From Clostridia bacterium (lineage in GTDB: Bacteria; Bacillota; Clostridia; Christensenellales; Borkfalkiaceae), in the NCBI GenBank assembly GCA_017397305.1, contig JAFQJB010000019.1:1-51121 (forward strand): DNA of 51,121 bases. The letters run 5' to 3'. The position numbers and the translations under genes are program-made. Shown in pieces: positions 35,021 through 43,015 of this stretch. The notes under the pieces were generated by a model. That model was not told the origin of the DNA. It ran no database searches and was given only the letters and a program-made list of their open reading frames with translations. Numbering within the stretch: position 1 is the stretch's first letter; each line of letters begins with the position of its first letter.

Positions 35021-35049
35021 TTGTTTATTTTTTTGTTTTGTTGTATAAT
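35021..35049 (+). promoter_or_regulatory. Promoter of the polymerase-like gene, implying a leaderless mRNA
   Basis: TTGTTT (35021-35026), 17 bp, TATAAT (35044-35049). Six bases later comes ATG 35056, so the usual +1 position coincides with the A of the start codon. Confidence 0.72.
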
Positions 35050-35055
35050 GCTTGT

Positions 35056-36441
35056 ATGCTTAATAGTTGCTCTAAACCGACTGCATTTTTTAATAACATC
35101 GGTCAAAAACTTAAGCCCTTCTTTTACGGGAAATATTATCCCGCGGTCGTTGCACTTGTTACGGCCATGCTTTACCATGCAAATCTTTCACTTTTGGGGC
35201 TTGGCTTTTTTGCTTTTTTTGCAACCGTTCAGCTACTTTTTTTCCGCGACTTAACGGCGTTTATTCCTCTTCCTATCTTTGCAGTGCTCGTCCTTCCCGA
35301 CTTTTCGGTGTTTAATAGTTTTGCAACGTTTATCGTGCTCAGCGTTCCATTTATCGCACTCGTTTTGCACTTTATTATTTATCCTATCAAAAAGGTTTTT
35401 ATAGGAAAGGTTTTCTTTTCGCTAGTTGCGGTATCCGTCGCGCTTCTTTTAGGCGGGATTTGTTCCCCACACAACGTAAAGTACGCGTATGGTTTGGTAA
35501 CCGCACTGACCGTTGGCGCGCTTATGCTTTTTGCATACTTTTTGTTCACCAACTACTATTGCCCGCCCGACGATTTTGACGCGGGTGAATATTTCTGCTT
35601 TATGCTCTTATGCCTTGGTGGGACGTTATTCTTTGAATCACTTATTCCCGCGGTAAGAGAGGCTAACACGTTCGGCTGGGGCTCTACAAACACCAGCGCG
35701 TCCTTACTTCTTTTGTCTATCCCTGCTGGGTGGTACTTGGTCCTTTACAAAAAGGACGTCCTTTTAAACCTTCCGCTTTTGGTTATCCAATACGTTGCGC
35801 TTGTTTTTGCTAAAAGCGACGCGTGTCTTGGTATCGTGTTCGTGATGACGCCCGTCTTTTTGCTCGTAGCACTAATCATAGGAAAGGTACCCAAAACAAA
35901 ACGATTTGTCTTGTTCACTCTCCTTTCCCTTTTTGCAATCGCGTTAATCGTGTGCGGTGGGATACTAGGGTATTCTGAGCAAGCACGTATTTGGACGGCG
36001 GATAGACTAAGCCTTATGCTAGACGATAACGGAAGAAGCAAGTTCTACAAAAAAGCAGTGGAAGAATTTTTGCATTATCCATTGTTCGGCGTCGGTCAAG
36101 GCTATATGAACGACGAGTTTAGGCTGACCCTTACTGGCGTTATAACCTTTAACTTCCACTCAACCTTTTTCCACGTTCTTGCAACTATGGGAACGGTTGG
36201 CGTGCTTGCCTATGCCTATTACTACTTTTCAAGAATTCGTGCTTTCACTGCGGAAAACACTGCGTTTAGTAGGTTTTCCTTCCTTGCGTTTATCATGCTT
36301 CAAGCATACGGCGCCGTGGATACCAGCGAGTTTAACGTCGTTCCAATAATGATGACCTTAACACTTTTTATGGTTGTCGTTGAAATGACGGCAAAAACCA
36401 AAAAACCTATTCTTCCTTTATGGAATAACCGCTTGGGATAA
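35056..36441 (+). CDS. O-antigen ligase/polymerase-like membrane protein (Wzy_C type)
   Basis: 461 residues, strongly hydrophobic with about ten to twelve membrane helices. A large external loop holds the family segment HYPLFGVGQGYMNDEF and an invariant-type His (NFHSTFFHVLATMGTVG), as in the Wzy_C/O-antigen ligase superfamily. It would polymerise or ligate surface glycans, fitting the Wzz-like genes nearby. I start at ATG 35056; the in-frame TTG at 35038 would place the -10 box inside the gene. No ribosome site is present. It is monocistronic; the terminator hairpin begins within its last codons. Confidence 0.78.
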   Translation: MLNSCSKPTAFFNNIGQKLKPFFYGKYYPAVVALVTAMLYHANLSLLGLGFFAFFATVQLLFFRDLTAFIPLPIFAVLVLPDFSVFNSFATFIVLSVPFIALVLHFIIYPIKKVFIGKVFFSLVAVSVALLLGGICSPHNVKYAYGLVTALTVGALMLFAYFLFTNYYCPPDDFDAGEYFCFMLLCLGGTLFFESLIPAVREANTFGWGSTNTSASLLLLSIPAGWYLVLYKKDVLLNLPLLVIQYVALVFAKSDACLGIVFVMTPVFLLVALIIGKVPKTKRFVLFTLLSLFAIALIVCGGILGYSEQARIWTADRLSLMLDDNGRSKFYKKAVEEFLHYPLFGVGQGYMNDEFRLTLTGVITFNFHSTFFHVLATMGTVGVLAYAYYYFSRIRAFTAENTAFSRFSFLAFIMLQAYGAVDTSEFNVVPIMMTLTLFMVVVEMTAKTKKPILPLWNNRLG

Positions 36442-36458
36442 TCCGAGCGGTTTATTTT
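36427..36458 (+). terminator. Terminator embedded in the end of the polymerase-like gene
   Basis: AACCGCTTGG (36427-36436) pairs with CCGAGCGGTT (36443-36452), then TATTTTTG. The stop codon (36439-36441) lies in the loop. Confidence 0.8.
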
Positions 36459-38236
36459 TGTCCGTTTACCGCCCTATCAATTCCCTCAATGGTAAGTCCG
36501 CATTGCTTTAACTGATTATCGATTGTTCCGTGCCCGATAAACTTGTCGGGAACACCTAGTTTAATAACCCTAGCATCGGGTTTTATCTCTTTTAGATTCA
36601 TTTCTAAATAAGTCCCGAAACCACCAATCACGCTGTTTTCTTCCAAAGTAATAACTAGCGTGTTTTTTATTTGCTCTAACGTGGAAGTAGATATGGGTTT
36701 TAGTTTCCTTGCAGAAACCACCTCCACACCCTCGTGACCGTTTGCGTATTCGCTTGCAATTTTAACCATTCTAGGTCCAACGGCAAGCAATGTGACCTTG
36801 TCACCCTCTTTAATTTTTTCCCACTCGTTAACCTCAAAATCACTCGTTTGCCTTTGCTTATCGCTTCCCTTAGGGTAACGTATTGCAACGGGCGAATTGA
36901 GAGAGAGTGCGTATCTTACCGCGTCCTTTAATTCCTCCGCTGTGGAGGGTGCAAGCACGGTCATATTGGGCAAGTGCAATAGGTAACTTAAATCAAACAC
37001 ACCTTGGTGGGTTTTGCCGTCTCCACCAACAAGCCCCGCTCTGTCAAGGCAGAACACCACGGGAAGATTTTGCAAGCACACGTCGTGCAAAACTTGGTCG
37101 TACGCGCGTTGCATAAAGGTCGAATAGATTGCAACCACGGGTTTTAATCCGCCAACCGCCATACCTGCTGCAGAAACGACCGCGTACTCTTCAGCAATAC
37201 CAACGTCCATAAAGTTTTTAGGGTGTTCTTTTTCAACGGCAAAAAGCCCCGTTCCGTCCTTCATTGCGGCGGTTATTGCCATTATGGAATTATCTTTTTC
37301 TATTTGTTCGTTCAAGACCTCGCCGAGAGCCAAAGAAAAATCCCCGCTCTCCGCCTTAAACCTTTTTCCTACGCCATGATAGAGGTCGGCTTGGGCTTCT
37401 GCCTTTTTATGTCCCTTGCCCTTGGTCGTTCTAACGTGAAGCAAGATTGCCTCCTCTTTAGAGGCTTGTTTTACGCGGGATAAAATTTTAACCATTTCAC
37501 CCACGTCGTTGCCATTGACAACCCCTACGTACTTAAAGCCGTGGTTATCAAAATAATCGTCTTTGCCTAGAATCCTTGCAATAAAGTTCTTAAATCTTCC
37601 AAGCCAGCGGGTAATAAAGGTTTTACCGAAAACCTTTTTTATAGCCTTTTTACTGCCGATATACCCCTTTGACGTGGTGCGCTTAGTTATAAAGCGGTAA
37701 AATCCGTTTTTGTTTTTAGAAATGGACATTCCGTTATCGTTTAGAATAACGATAAACTTTTTGGGTTTTTCATTTGATACCGAAATTGCCTCTAGGTTAA
37801 GCCCGTTGGTCATTGCGCCGTCACCGACAACACTTATAACCGAAAAGTCCTCACCCTTTTTATCCCTTGCCGTGCAAAGCCCTATAGCAGAAGCTAGCGC
37901 AGTGCCTGCATGCCCCGCACCAAAGCAGTCGAACGGACTTTCTTCCCTATCGGGAAAGCCCGAAAGCCCACCGTCTTGCCTAATGGTAGAAAACTTATTC
38001 TGCCTATCGGACAAAATTTTGTGTGCATAGCATTGATGCCCCACGTCGAATATAAGTTTGTCGGTTGGGAAATCAAAGACGTGGTATAGCGCAACAATGG
38101 TTTCAACTATGCCGAGATTGGACGATAAGTGCCCGCCGTTTTGTTCGGTAACCGCCAAAATCTCCTCACGAACTTTTTCGCAAAGAGTTTTTAATTCCGG
38201 TATTTTTAAGTTTTTAACGTCTAAATTTGCGTCCAA
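36452..38236 (-). CDS. dxs: 1-Deoxy-D-xylulose-5-phosphate synthase
   Basis: 594 residues, slightly shorter than the usual 620. It has the thiamine-diphosphate motif VGDGAMTNGLNLEAISVSNEKPKKFIVILNDN, the catalytic VGHQCYAHKIL His region, and the transketolase-like DRAGLVGGDGKTHQGVFDLSYL. DXS condenses pyruvate and glyceraldehyde-3-phosphate in the first step of the MEP isoprenoid pathway. The start is TTG 38236 with GGGGGAT upstream; the N terminus lacks about 20 residues usual in the family. It has its own promoter at 38301-38329 and converges with the polymerase-like gene. Confidence 0.96.
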   Translation of the reverse strand: MDANLDVKNLKIPELKTLCEKVREEILAVTEQNGGHLSSNLGIVETIVALYHVFDFPTDKLIFDVGHQCYAHKILSDRQNKFSTIRQDGGLSGFPDREESPFDCFGAGHAGTALASAIGLCTARDKKGEDFSVISVVGDGAMTNGLNLEAISVSNEKPKKFIVILNDNGMSISKNKNGFYRFITKRTTSKGYIGSKKAIKKVFGKTFITRWLGRFKNFIARILGKDDYFDNHGFKYVGVVNGNDVGEMVKILSRVKQASKEEAILLHVRTTKGKGHKKAEAQADLYHGVGKRFKAESGDFSLALGEVLNEQIEKDNSIMAITAAMKDGTGLFAVEKEHPKNFMDVGIAEEYAVVSAAGMAVGGLKPVVAIYSTFMQRAYDQVLHDVCLQNLPVVFCLDRAGLVGGDGKTHQGVFDLSYLLHLPNMTVLAPSTAEELKDAVRYALSLNSPVAIRYPKGSDKQRQTSDFEVNEWEKIKEGDKVTLLAVGPRMVKIASEYANGHEGVEVVSARKLKPISTSTLEQIKNTLVITLEENSVIGGFGTYLEMNLKEIKPDARVIKLGVPDKFIGHGTIDNQLKQCGLTIEGIDRAVNGQK

Positions 38237-38300
38237 ACTGCTCTATCCCCCATATTCTAAAAGGCAATGCTTTGCCATTATGAGCATAACTATTTAGTAT

Positions 38301-38329
38301 AGTATATACTAAAGTGGTCAAAAAGTCAA
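38301..38329 (-). promoter_or_regulatory. Promoter of dxs
   Basis: TTGACT (38324-38329), 17 bp, TATACT (38301-38306) on the minus strand. The -10 lies in a TAGTATATACTA palindrome. Confidence 0.75.
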
Positions 38330-38381
38330 TAGCAAAGGTAAATTTATATACCACTGCTTGACCTTTTCGACAAAAAACCGC

Positions 38382-38410
38382 TTGACTTTTAATAGTTGCT
38401 GTTATAAAAT
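38382..38410 (+). promoter_or_regulatory. Promoter of the M29 aminopeptidase gene
   Basis: TTGACT (38382-38387), 17 bp, TAAAAT (38405-38410). A TATAAA overlapping it gives a 15-bp spacer. Confidence 0.65.
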
Positions 38411-38437
38411 CTATAAAAAAGTTATTGGCGGTATAAA

Positions 38438-39664
38438 ATGCTTAAAGGTAAAAAACTGCAAGAGTTTGCAAAATTGGTTCTAAAAATCGGCGTAAATCTT
38501 CAAGAGGGACAAGGCTTAGAAGTGGTTTGCCCCGTGGAAAAACGCGAGGTTGCACACGCATTTACAAAAGAGGCTTATAAGCTCGGTGCAAAAATCGTTA
38601 ACGTTCGTTGGAATGACGAAATAATTGATAAATACACCTATCAGTACGCCCCGATAGAAGCGCTTAAAGAGGTTCCTAAGTGGCTTGTGGATAGCAAAAA
38701 TTACCTTGTCGAAAAGGACTTTTGTTACGTCGCAATCTCGGCGGAAGGCCCCTCGGCATTTGCAAAAGTTCCCGCTGAAAAGGTGTCGGCAAGGGCCATT
38801 GCTAAATCAAAAGCATTAAAGAAATTTTCGGACGTGGTTATGGCAAACGGAATACGTTGGTGCGTTGTTTCCGTCCCCACGCTCGCTTGGGCAAAACAAG
38901 TTTTCCCCCACTCTAAAACACCCCAAAAGGACTTGTCTACCGCTATTGAACAATCTATGCGCTTGGATAACGAAAACCCCTTAAAAGCGTGGGAAGAGCA
39001 CGTTAACACCTTGCAAAGACGTGCAAACTTCCTAAATGAAAAAAGGTTTTCTTTTATCCGCTTTAAGAACGGACTTGGCACCGACCTAAAAGTTGGACTT
39101 GCCGACGACCACTTGTGGACTAGCGCAAAAGAATTGGCAAAAGACGGTGTAGAATTCGTCGCAAACCTTCCCACCGAGGAAGTATTCACCGCCCCGCATA
39201 AAGATAGGGTTGACGGAGTTTTGGTATCCGCCCTTCCCCTTTGTGAAAACGGCAAGGTCATCGATAAATTTAGGATAGAGTTTAAGCAAGGCAAAATAGT
39301 CGATTACAGCGCAGAACAGGGGTATGACGCGTTAAAGAACATTATCAATACCGACAAGGGCACCAAGAGTCTTGGTGAAATTGCATTGATTGGTAAAAAC
39401 TCCCCCATAGCAAAAAGCGGGTTGCTCTTTTATAACACCCTCTTTGACGAGAATGCAAGTTGCCACCTAGCAATAGGTAAAGGCTACCCAACCACAATCA
39501 AAGACGGCGACAAACTAAGCAAAGCTCAGCTTGAAGAAAAGGGCTTAAACGATTCGGTAGAGCACGTTGACTTTATGATAGGAACACCCGACTTATCAGT
39601 TACGGGTATTGATAGCTTTGGTAACGAAACACCCCTATTTATCGACGGCGAGTGGATTATCTAA
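38438..39664 (+). CDS. M29-family aminopeptidase (AmpS/PepS type)
   Basis: 408 residues, usual for thermophilic aminopeptidase family M29. Metal ligands are visible in NLPTEEVFTAPHKDRVDG (Glu), the GEIALIG Glu, DENASCHLAIGKGYP (His) and EHVDFMIGTPDLSVTG (His, Asp). It removes N-terminal residues from peptides in the cytoplasm and is usually dimeric. GGCGG lies 7 bp before ATG 38438. It is monocistronic, divergent from dxs. The 200 bp after it (39665-39865) hold only the shared terminator. Confidence 0.94.
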   Translation: MLKGKKLQEFAKLVLKIGVNLQEGQGLEVVCPVEKREVAHAFTKEAYKLGAKIVNVRWNDEIIDKYTYQYAPIEALKEVPKWLVDSKNYLVEKDFCYVAISAEGPSAFAKVPAEKVSARAIAKSKALKKFSDVVMANGIRWCVVSVPTLAWAKQVFPHSKTPQKDLSTAIEQSMRLDNENPLKAWEEHVNTLQRRANFLNEKRFSFIRFKNGLGTDLKVGLADDHLWTSAKELAKDGVEFVANLPTEEVFTAPHKDRVDGVLVSALPLCENGKVIDKFRIEFKQGKIVDYSAEQGYDALKNIINTDKGTKSLGEIALIGKNSPIAKSGLLFYNTLFDENASCHLAIGKGYPTTIKDGDKLSKAQLEEKGLNDSVEHVDFMIGTPDLSVTGIDSFGNETPLFIDGEWII

Positions 39665-39819
39665 CCCACCCCCACAAAAAAGAAACAAAAAAACCACCGA
39701 TTTACCGCTCTTCCCTTAGAGATTTTTGGCTATGGAAAATTACACTTTTAAGCGGTCAAAAAGTAGGCTGAAGATATGTTTTAAAGCAAAAAATTCAAGC
39801 AAATATAATTATGCCTATA

Positions 39820-39854
39820 AAAAATGAGTCCAGTAAAATACTGGACTCATTTTT
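39820..39854. terminator. Bidirectional terminator between the M29 and DeoR genes
   Basis: A 16-bp perfect stem (39820-39835 with 39839-39854, core ATGAGTCCAGTA) with a 3-nt loop and T/A tracts on both sides. Confidence 0.92.
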
Positions 39855-39865
39855 TCTAATATAAT

Positions 39866-40564
39866 TTAATCTTCGTTAAAGTAATAATCGAAATCAGAAA
39901 GTTTGCATAAAACGTGTGTTGACAACTTGCCCTTTTTAGAGTTGTCTAAAAGTAAAACTTTTACTTTAACTCGTTCCATAATAATTTTACGCAATTTGTT
40001 TTCGTGTTCGTTAATGTCGGTAACGTCACCATCGTTCGATAGCGAAGAAGATGATATAAAACAAATATCTGCAGTCAATTTCTGAAGGGTTTCTTCGGCA
40101 TAAGAACCTATAAGCACGGGAGAGCCGTTTTCCGAATATCCACCTGTGGAATATACTTTTATACCATATTCGGTAGCGGTAGTAGCGGTAAGCAAACTGT
40201 TGGTTATAACAGTTATATCCTTTCTTTCTGCAATATGGTTAAGCATATAAAACGCCGTGGTAGAACCATCTAAAATAATTGTCATACCATCTTTAATAAG
40301 CGACGACGCATTTCGGGCAATAGCTCGCTTTTGACTACGATTCTTATCTTTACGCATAAAAATTGGCGGAACAATTTCTTCTTCATCGACAAGCGAAACT
40401 CCACCATAACTACGTTTTACTATGCCAGCGTTTTCCAAACGAGTTAAGTCACGCCTAATAGACGATGGGCTTGTGTATGTTACGTCTGACAAATATTTAA
40501 CACTAGCGAATCGAACAACCTTTAAGGTTTTTATAATAAATTCTTCCCTCTCGTTTAGTTTCAT
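39866..40564 (-). CDS. DeoR-family transcription regulator
   Basis: 232 residues. The N-terminal winged helix (about 3-57) has SPSSIRRDLTRLENAGIVKRSYGGV, the classical DeoR recognition pattern. The C-terminal sugar-phosphate-sensing domain has LDGSTTAFYML, GSYAEETLQKLTADICFISSSSL and LLLDNSKKGK. DeoR proteins usually repress sugar-catabolic genes and are released by a phosphorylated sugar. It is divergent from the AraD-AraM fusion, its likely target. It has a near-consensus promoter and a 105-nt leader with long dyads. The gene is visibly AT-richer than flanking genes. Confidence 0.92.
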   Translation of the reverse strand: MKLNEREEFIIKTLKVVRFASVKYLSDVTYTSPSSIRRDLTRLENAGIVKRSYGGVSLVDEEEIVPPIFMRKDKNRSQKRAIARNASSLIKDGMTIILDGSTTAFYMLNHIAERKDITVITNSLLTATTATEYGIKVYSTGGYSENGSPVLIGSYAEETLQKLTADICFISSSSLSNDGDVTDINEHENKLRKIIMERVKVKVLLLDNSKKGKLSTHVLCKLSDFDYYFNED

Positions 40565-40579
40565 TTTTTCACCAAAAAA

Positions 40580-40647
40580 TGCTCATTGTCGGTCAAAAAT
40601 GTGGCAAGGCGCCTAAAATATCGCCATTTTTGAAAAACTTTTGAGCA
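40580..40647. promoter_or_regulatory. Nested dyad in the deoR leader
   Basis: Outer arms TGCTCA (40580-40585) and TGAGCA (40642-40647) enclose inner arms CAAAAATG (40594-40601) and CATTTTTG (40625-40632), spaced 8 and 9 bp from the outer arms. GGCGCC lies in the middle. It may be a DeoR operator or a long hairpin in the deoR leader RNA. Confidence 0.5.
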
Positions 40648-40676
40648 ATTAAACAAAAATAAAAGTTTATGTTATT

Positions 40677-40704
40677 ATTATAACAATAAAAAATTTTTTG
40701 TCAA
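40677..40704 (-). promoter_or_regulatory. Near-consensus promoter of the deoR gene
   Basis: TTGACA (40699-40704), 16 bp, TATAAT (40677-40682) on the minus strand. The -10 overlaps the dyad TGTTAT-TATT-ATAACA (40670-40685) and the -35 overlaps TTGT-CA-ACAA (40698-40707). I could not identify a good promoter for the divergent fusion gene. Confidence 0.78.
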
Positions 40705-40727
40705 CAATTTTTGTTTATAGGTGTTTT

Positions 40728-42686
40728 ATGTTAGAAAAATTAAAAAAAGAAGTTTATGAGGCAAACTTAAACCTTGTTAAATACAACCTTATAGATTTAA
40801 CTTGGGGAAACGTTTCAGGTATCGATCGCAAATCCGGCTTGGTAGTGATTAAACCATCTGGGGTAGATTATGCCGTATTAAAGATGCAAGATTTAGTTGT
40901 CGTGGATTTTTATACAGGCAAAGTAGTAGAAGGAAATCTTAACCCATCATCCGATTTACCTACGCATTTAGAACTCTATAAAGCCTTCCCTGATATTGAC
41001 GGAGTAACACACACGCACTCAAAATACGCAACTTCTTTTGCACAAGCTAAAAAGGATATTCCTGCTTTTGGCACGACACACGCCGACCATTTTTACGGAA
41101 AAATTCCTTGCACACGTCCACTTACTATTGAGGAAATCAATACGGATTATGAACGAAACACGGCACTGGTTATTAAAGAAACTTTTTCTTCAATCGATTA
41201 CAACGCTATTCCATCTGTGCTCGTTGCCTCTCATGGAGTATTTTCTTGGGGCAAAAACTCCTTAAAATCGGTTGAAAATGCTCTTGTTGCCGAACGCTGT
41301 GCAGAAATGGCGTATTTAACTATGGCGCTTGGAAATTTTGAAACCATATCTCAATCGCTTTTAGATAAACATTATTTTCGCAAGCATGGCAAAAATGCTT
41401 ATTACGGACAAAAAGAAAGTTCTTATAATGATAAAGTTGCGTTAATCACGGAAAACGTCAAAGTTTGTGATTGCGGTAGAACCCACACTGTATCCCTTAA
41501 AAAATTTCTCATGGAAAAAAACGCGCTTTCCCGTATAGGCGAAGTTGTCAACTATCTTGGCGACTATAGAAACATTGTTATGATATGTGACGAAAATACT
41601 TACCGCGTTGCAGGTTGCACGGTGGAAAATTTTGTTAAATTAAAACAAAAAATAGTTTTAGCCCCCAACGGATTACACGCCGATGAAAAGAGTGTTTATT
41701 TGGTTGAAGAATTATTAGATTCTTCTTGCGACCTTTTACTTGCCGTAGGTTCAGGCACGATACACGACATAACTAGATACGTTGCTTACGAAAAGGGTTT
41801 ACAGTTTGTATCCGTTCCCACAGCACCAAGCGTAGATGGTTACGTTTCAAGCGTATGCGCTATGACTTGGAAAGGAGTAAAACGCACGTTGACAGCCGTA
41901 CCTCCCCTTGCGCTTGTTGCCGATAGCGACGTTTTAGCAGGTGCTCCGCTTAAAATGATTAATTCGGGCGTAGGCGATATGCTTGGCAAATACACCGCTC
42001 TTTTTGACTGGAAAATTTCATCTATGCTAACCGGTGAATATTATTGTGATTACGTTGCATCACTAATGAAATCAGCATTAGAACAAGTTGTTTCGAATAT
42101 AGAAAAAATCAAAACACGTGACATTAACGCTATTGAAAGTTTAACTTACGGTTTGGTATTATCAGGGCTTGTTATGCAAATGACAGAAAACTCTCGCCCT
42201 GCATCTGGGGCGGAACACCATATTTCACATCTAATTGAAATGGGTATAGTTTCTAAAAATAATACGGCTTTACACGGTGAAAAGGTAGGCGTTGCAACGG
42301 TTTTGGTTCTGAAAAAATACCATGAAGCGACTAAACATCACTTAACAGAGTCGGAAATTATCGATTATGATTACAATTATAATGGTTTTATCAAAGAAAA
42401 GTTCTCTTATCTATCAGATGAATTAATTAAGGAAAATGACCCCGACCCATTAAAAAAGGTAACTATATCTGTTTTGCTTGAAAAATGGCAAGATATTTGT
42501 GCTTTTGCAAAAGAATTTTTGCCGTCTGAAAATTTTGTTAAAGACATTTTAGACGATTTAGGTGCGTCAAGCACGCTTTCCGATATCGATTTAAGCGAAG
42601 ATTTGGTTAACGAATTATATACGCTTTCACCATTCGTAAGAAACCGCTTAACTTTTATGCGTTTGCTTAAGCTTACTACTATATAA
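40728..42686 (+). CDS. Fusion of L-ribulose-5-phosphate 4-epimerase (AraD) and glycerol-1-phosphate dehydrogenase (AraM)
   Basis: 652 residues in one uninterrupted frame. Residues 1-231 are a complete AraD: TWGNVSG, KPSG, PTHLELYKAFP, zinc ligands H95, H97 and H169, catalytic-type D120 in THADHFYG, and the C-terminal Tyr of HGKNAYYGQ. After about 12 linker residues, an AraM domain (about 243-652) begins with CDCGRTH (C247, C249) and continues with GSGTIHDITRY, TAPSVDGYVSS, SGVGDMLGKY, SGAEHHISHLIE and HGEKVGVATVL. AraD interconverts L-ribulose-5-phosphate and D-xylulose-5-phosphate; AraM reduces dihydroxyacetone phosphate to sn-glycerol-1-phosphate. In Bacillus the two are separate genes of the ara operon. 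ATG 40728 has AGGTG 4 bp upstream; the frame extends 30 bases further without a better start. AT-rich codon use suggests transfer. Confidence 0.9.
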   Translation: MLEKLKKEVYEANLNLVKYNLIDLTWGNVSGIDRKSGLVVIKPSGVDYAVLKMQDLVVVDFYTGKVVEGNLNPSSDLPTHLELYKAFPDIDGVTHTHSKYATSFAQAKKDIPAFGTTHADHFYGKIPCTRPLTIEEINTDYERNTALVIKETFSSIDYNAIPSVLVASHGVFSWGKNSLKSVENALVAERCAEMAYLTMALGNFETISQSLLDKHYFRKHGKNAYYGQKESSYNDKVALITENVKVCDCGRTHTVSLKKFLMEKNALSRIGEVVNYLGDYRNIVMICDENTYRVAGCTVENFVKLKQKIVLAPNGLHADEKSVYLVEELLDSSCDLLLAVGSGTIHDITRYVAYEKGLQFVSVPTAPSVDGYVSSVCAMTWKGVKRTLTAVPPLALVADSDVLAGAPLKMINSGVGDMLGKYTALFDWKISSMLTGEYYCDYVASLMKSALEQVVSNIEKIKTRDINAIESLTYGLVLSGLVMQMTENSRPASGAEHHISHLIEMGIVSKNNTALHGEKVGVATVLVLKKYHEATKHHLTESEIIDYDYNYNGFIKEKFSYLSDELIKENDPDPLKKVTISVLLEKWQDICAFAKEFLPSENFVKDILDDLGASSTLSDIDLSEDLVNELYTLSPFVRNRLTFMRLLKLTTI

Positions 42687-42792
42687 CAAATCACAAACGT
42701 ATTTACCATTTTCAAAGGTTTTTAATCTCGACAAAAGCATAGCACACTATACTTTGAAAGCAAAGTTGTGTGTTTTGCATAGCAAAAAAGAG

Positions 42793-42821
42793 AAGAGTAG
42801 CAAAAATTTTGCTACTCTTTT
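42793..42821 (+). terminator. Terminator of the AraD-AraM gene
   Basis: AAGAGTAGCAAAA (42793-42805) pairs with TTTTGCTACTCTT (42807-42819), 13-bp perfect stem, then a T-run. Confidence 0.88.
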
Positions 42822-42930
42822 ACATTGTTCTTAAAAATCCCTAAGTAAAACGACGCTTCTCGGTGGCTTTTATTTGTCGCTTTTAGTTGTTTTAAGTGGT
42901 TAGATACAAGTGTGGCTAGGCTCGCGAAGG

Positions 42931-43015
42931 ATTTGGGATGAGATTAACCGTCTGGTTATCGAAGTCCAAATACTAAGCAGAAACGCAGTCTTGCGAAGCA
43001 AATAATTGCTTAGTA
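42931..43015. other. Structured intergenic element downstream of the NagB-like gene
   Basis: The 323-bp gap 42687-43009 lies between convergent stops. Besides the terminator at 42793 it contains two adjacent complex dyads. The first has ATTTGG/CCAAAT (42931-42936, 42966-42971) enclosing TAACC-GTCT-GGTTA. The second has TACTAAGCA/TGCTTAGTA (42971-42979, 43007-43015) enclosing CGCA-GTCT-TGCG and AAGCAA-ATAA-TTGCTT. There is no U-tract after either, so a simple terminator is unlikely. A 3'-UTR structure or a repeat remnant is possible. Confidence 0.4.

Noticed and set aside
38725..39294. 189-residue minus-strand reading frame inside the M29 gene
   Set aside because: Antisense shadow of a gene with clear catalytic motifs.
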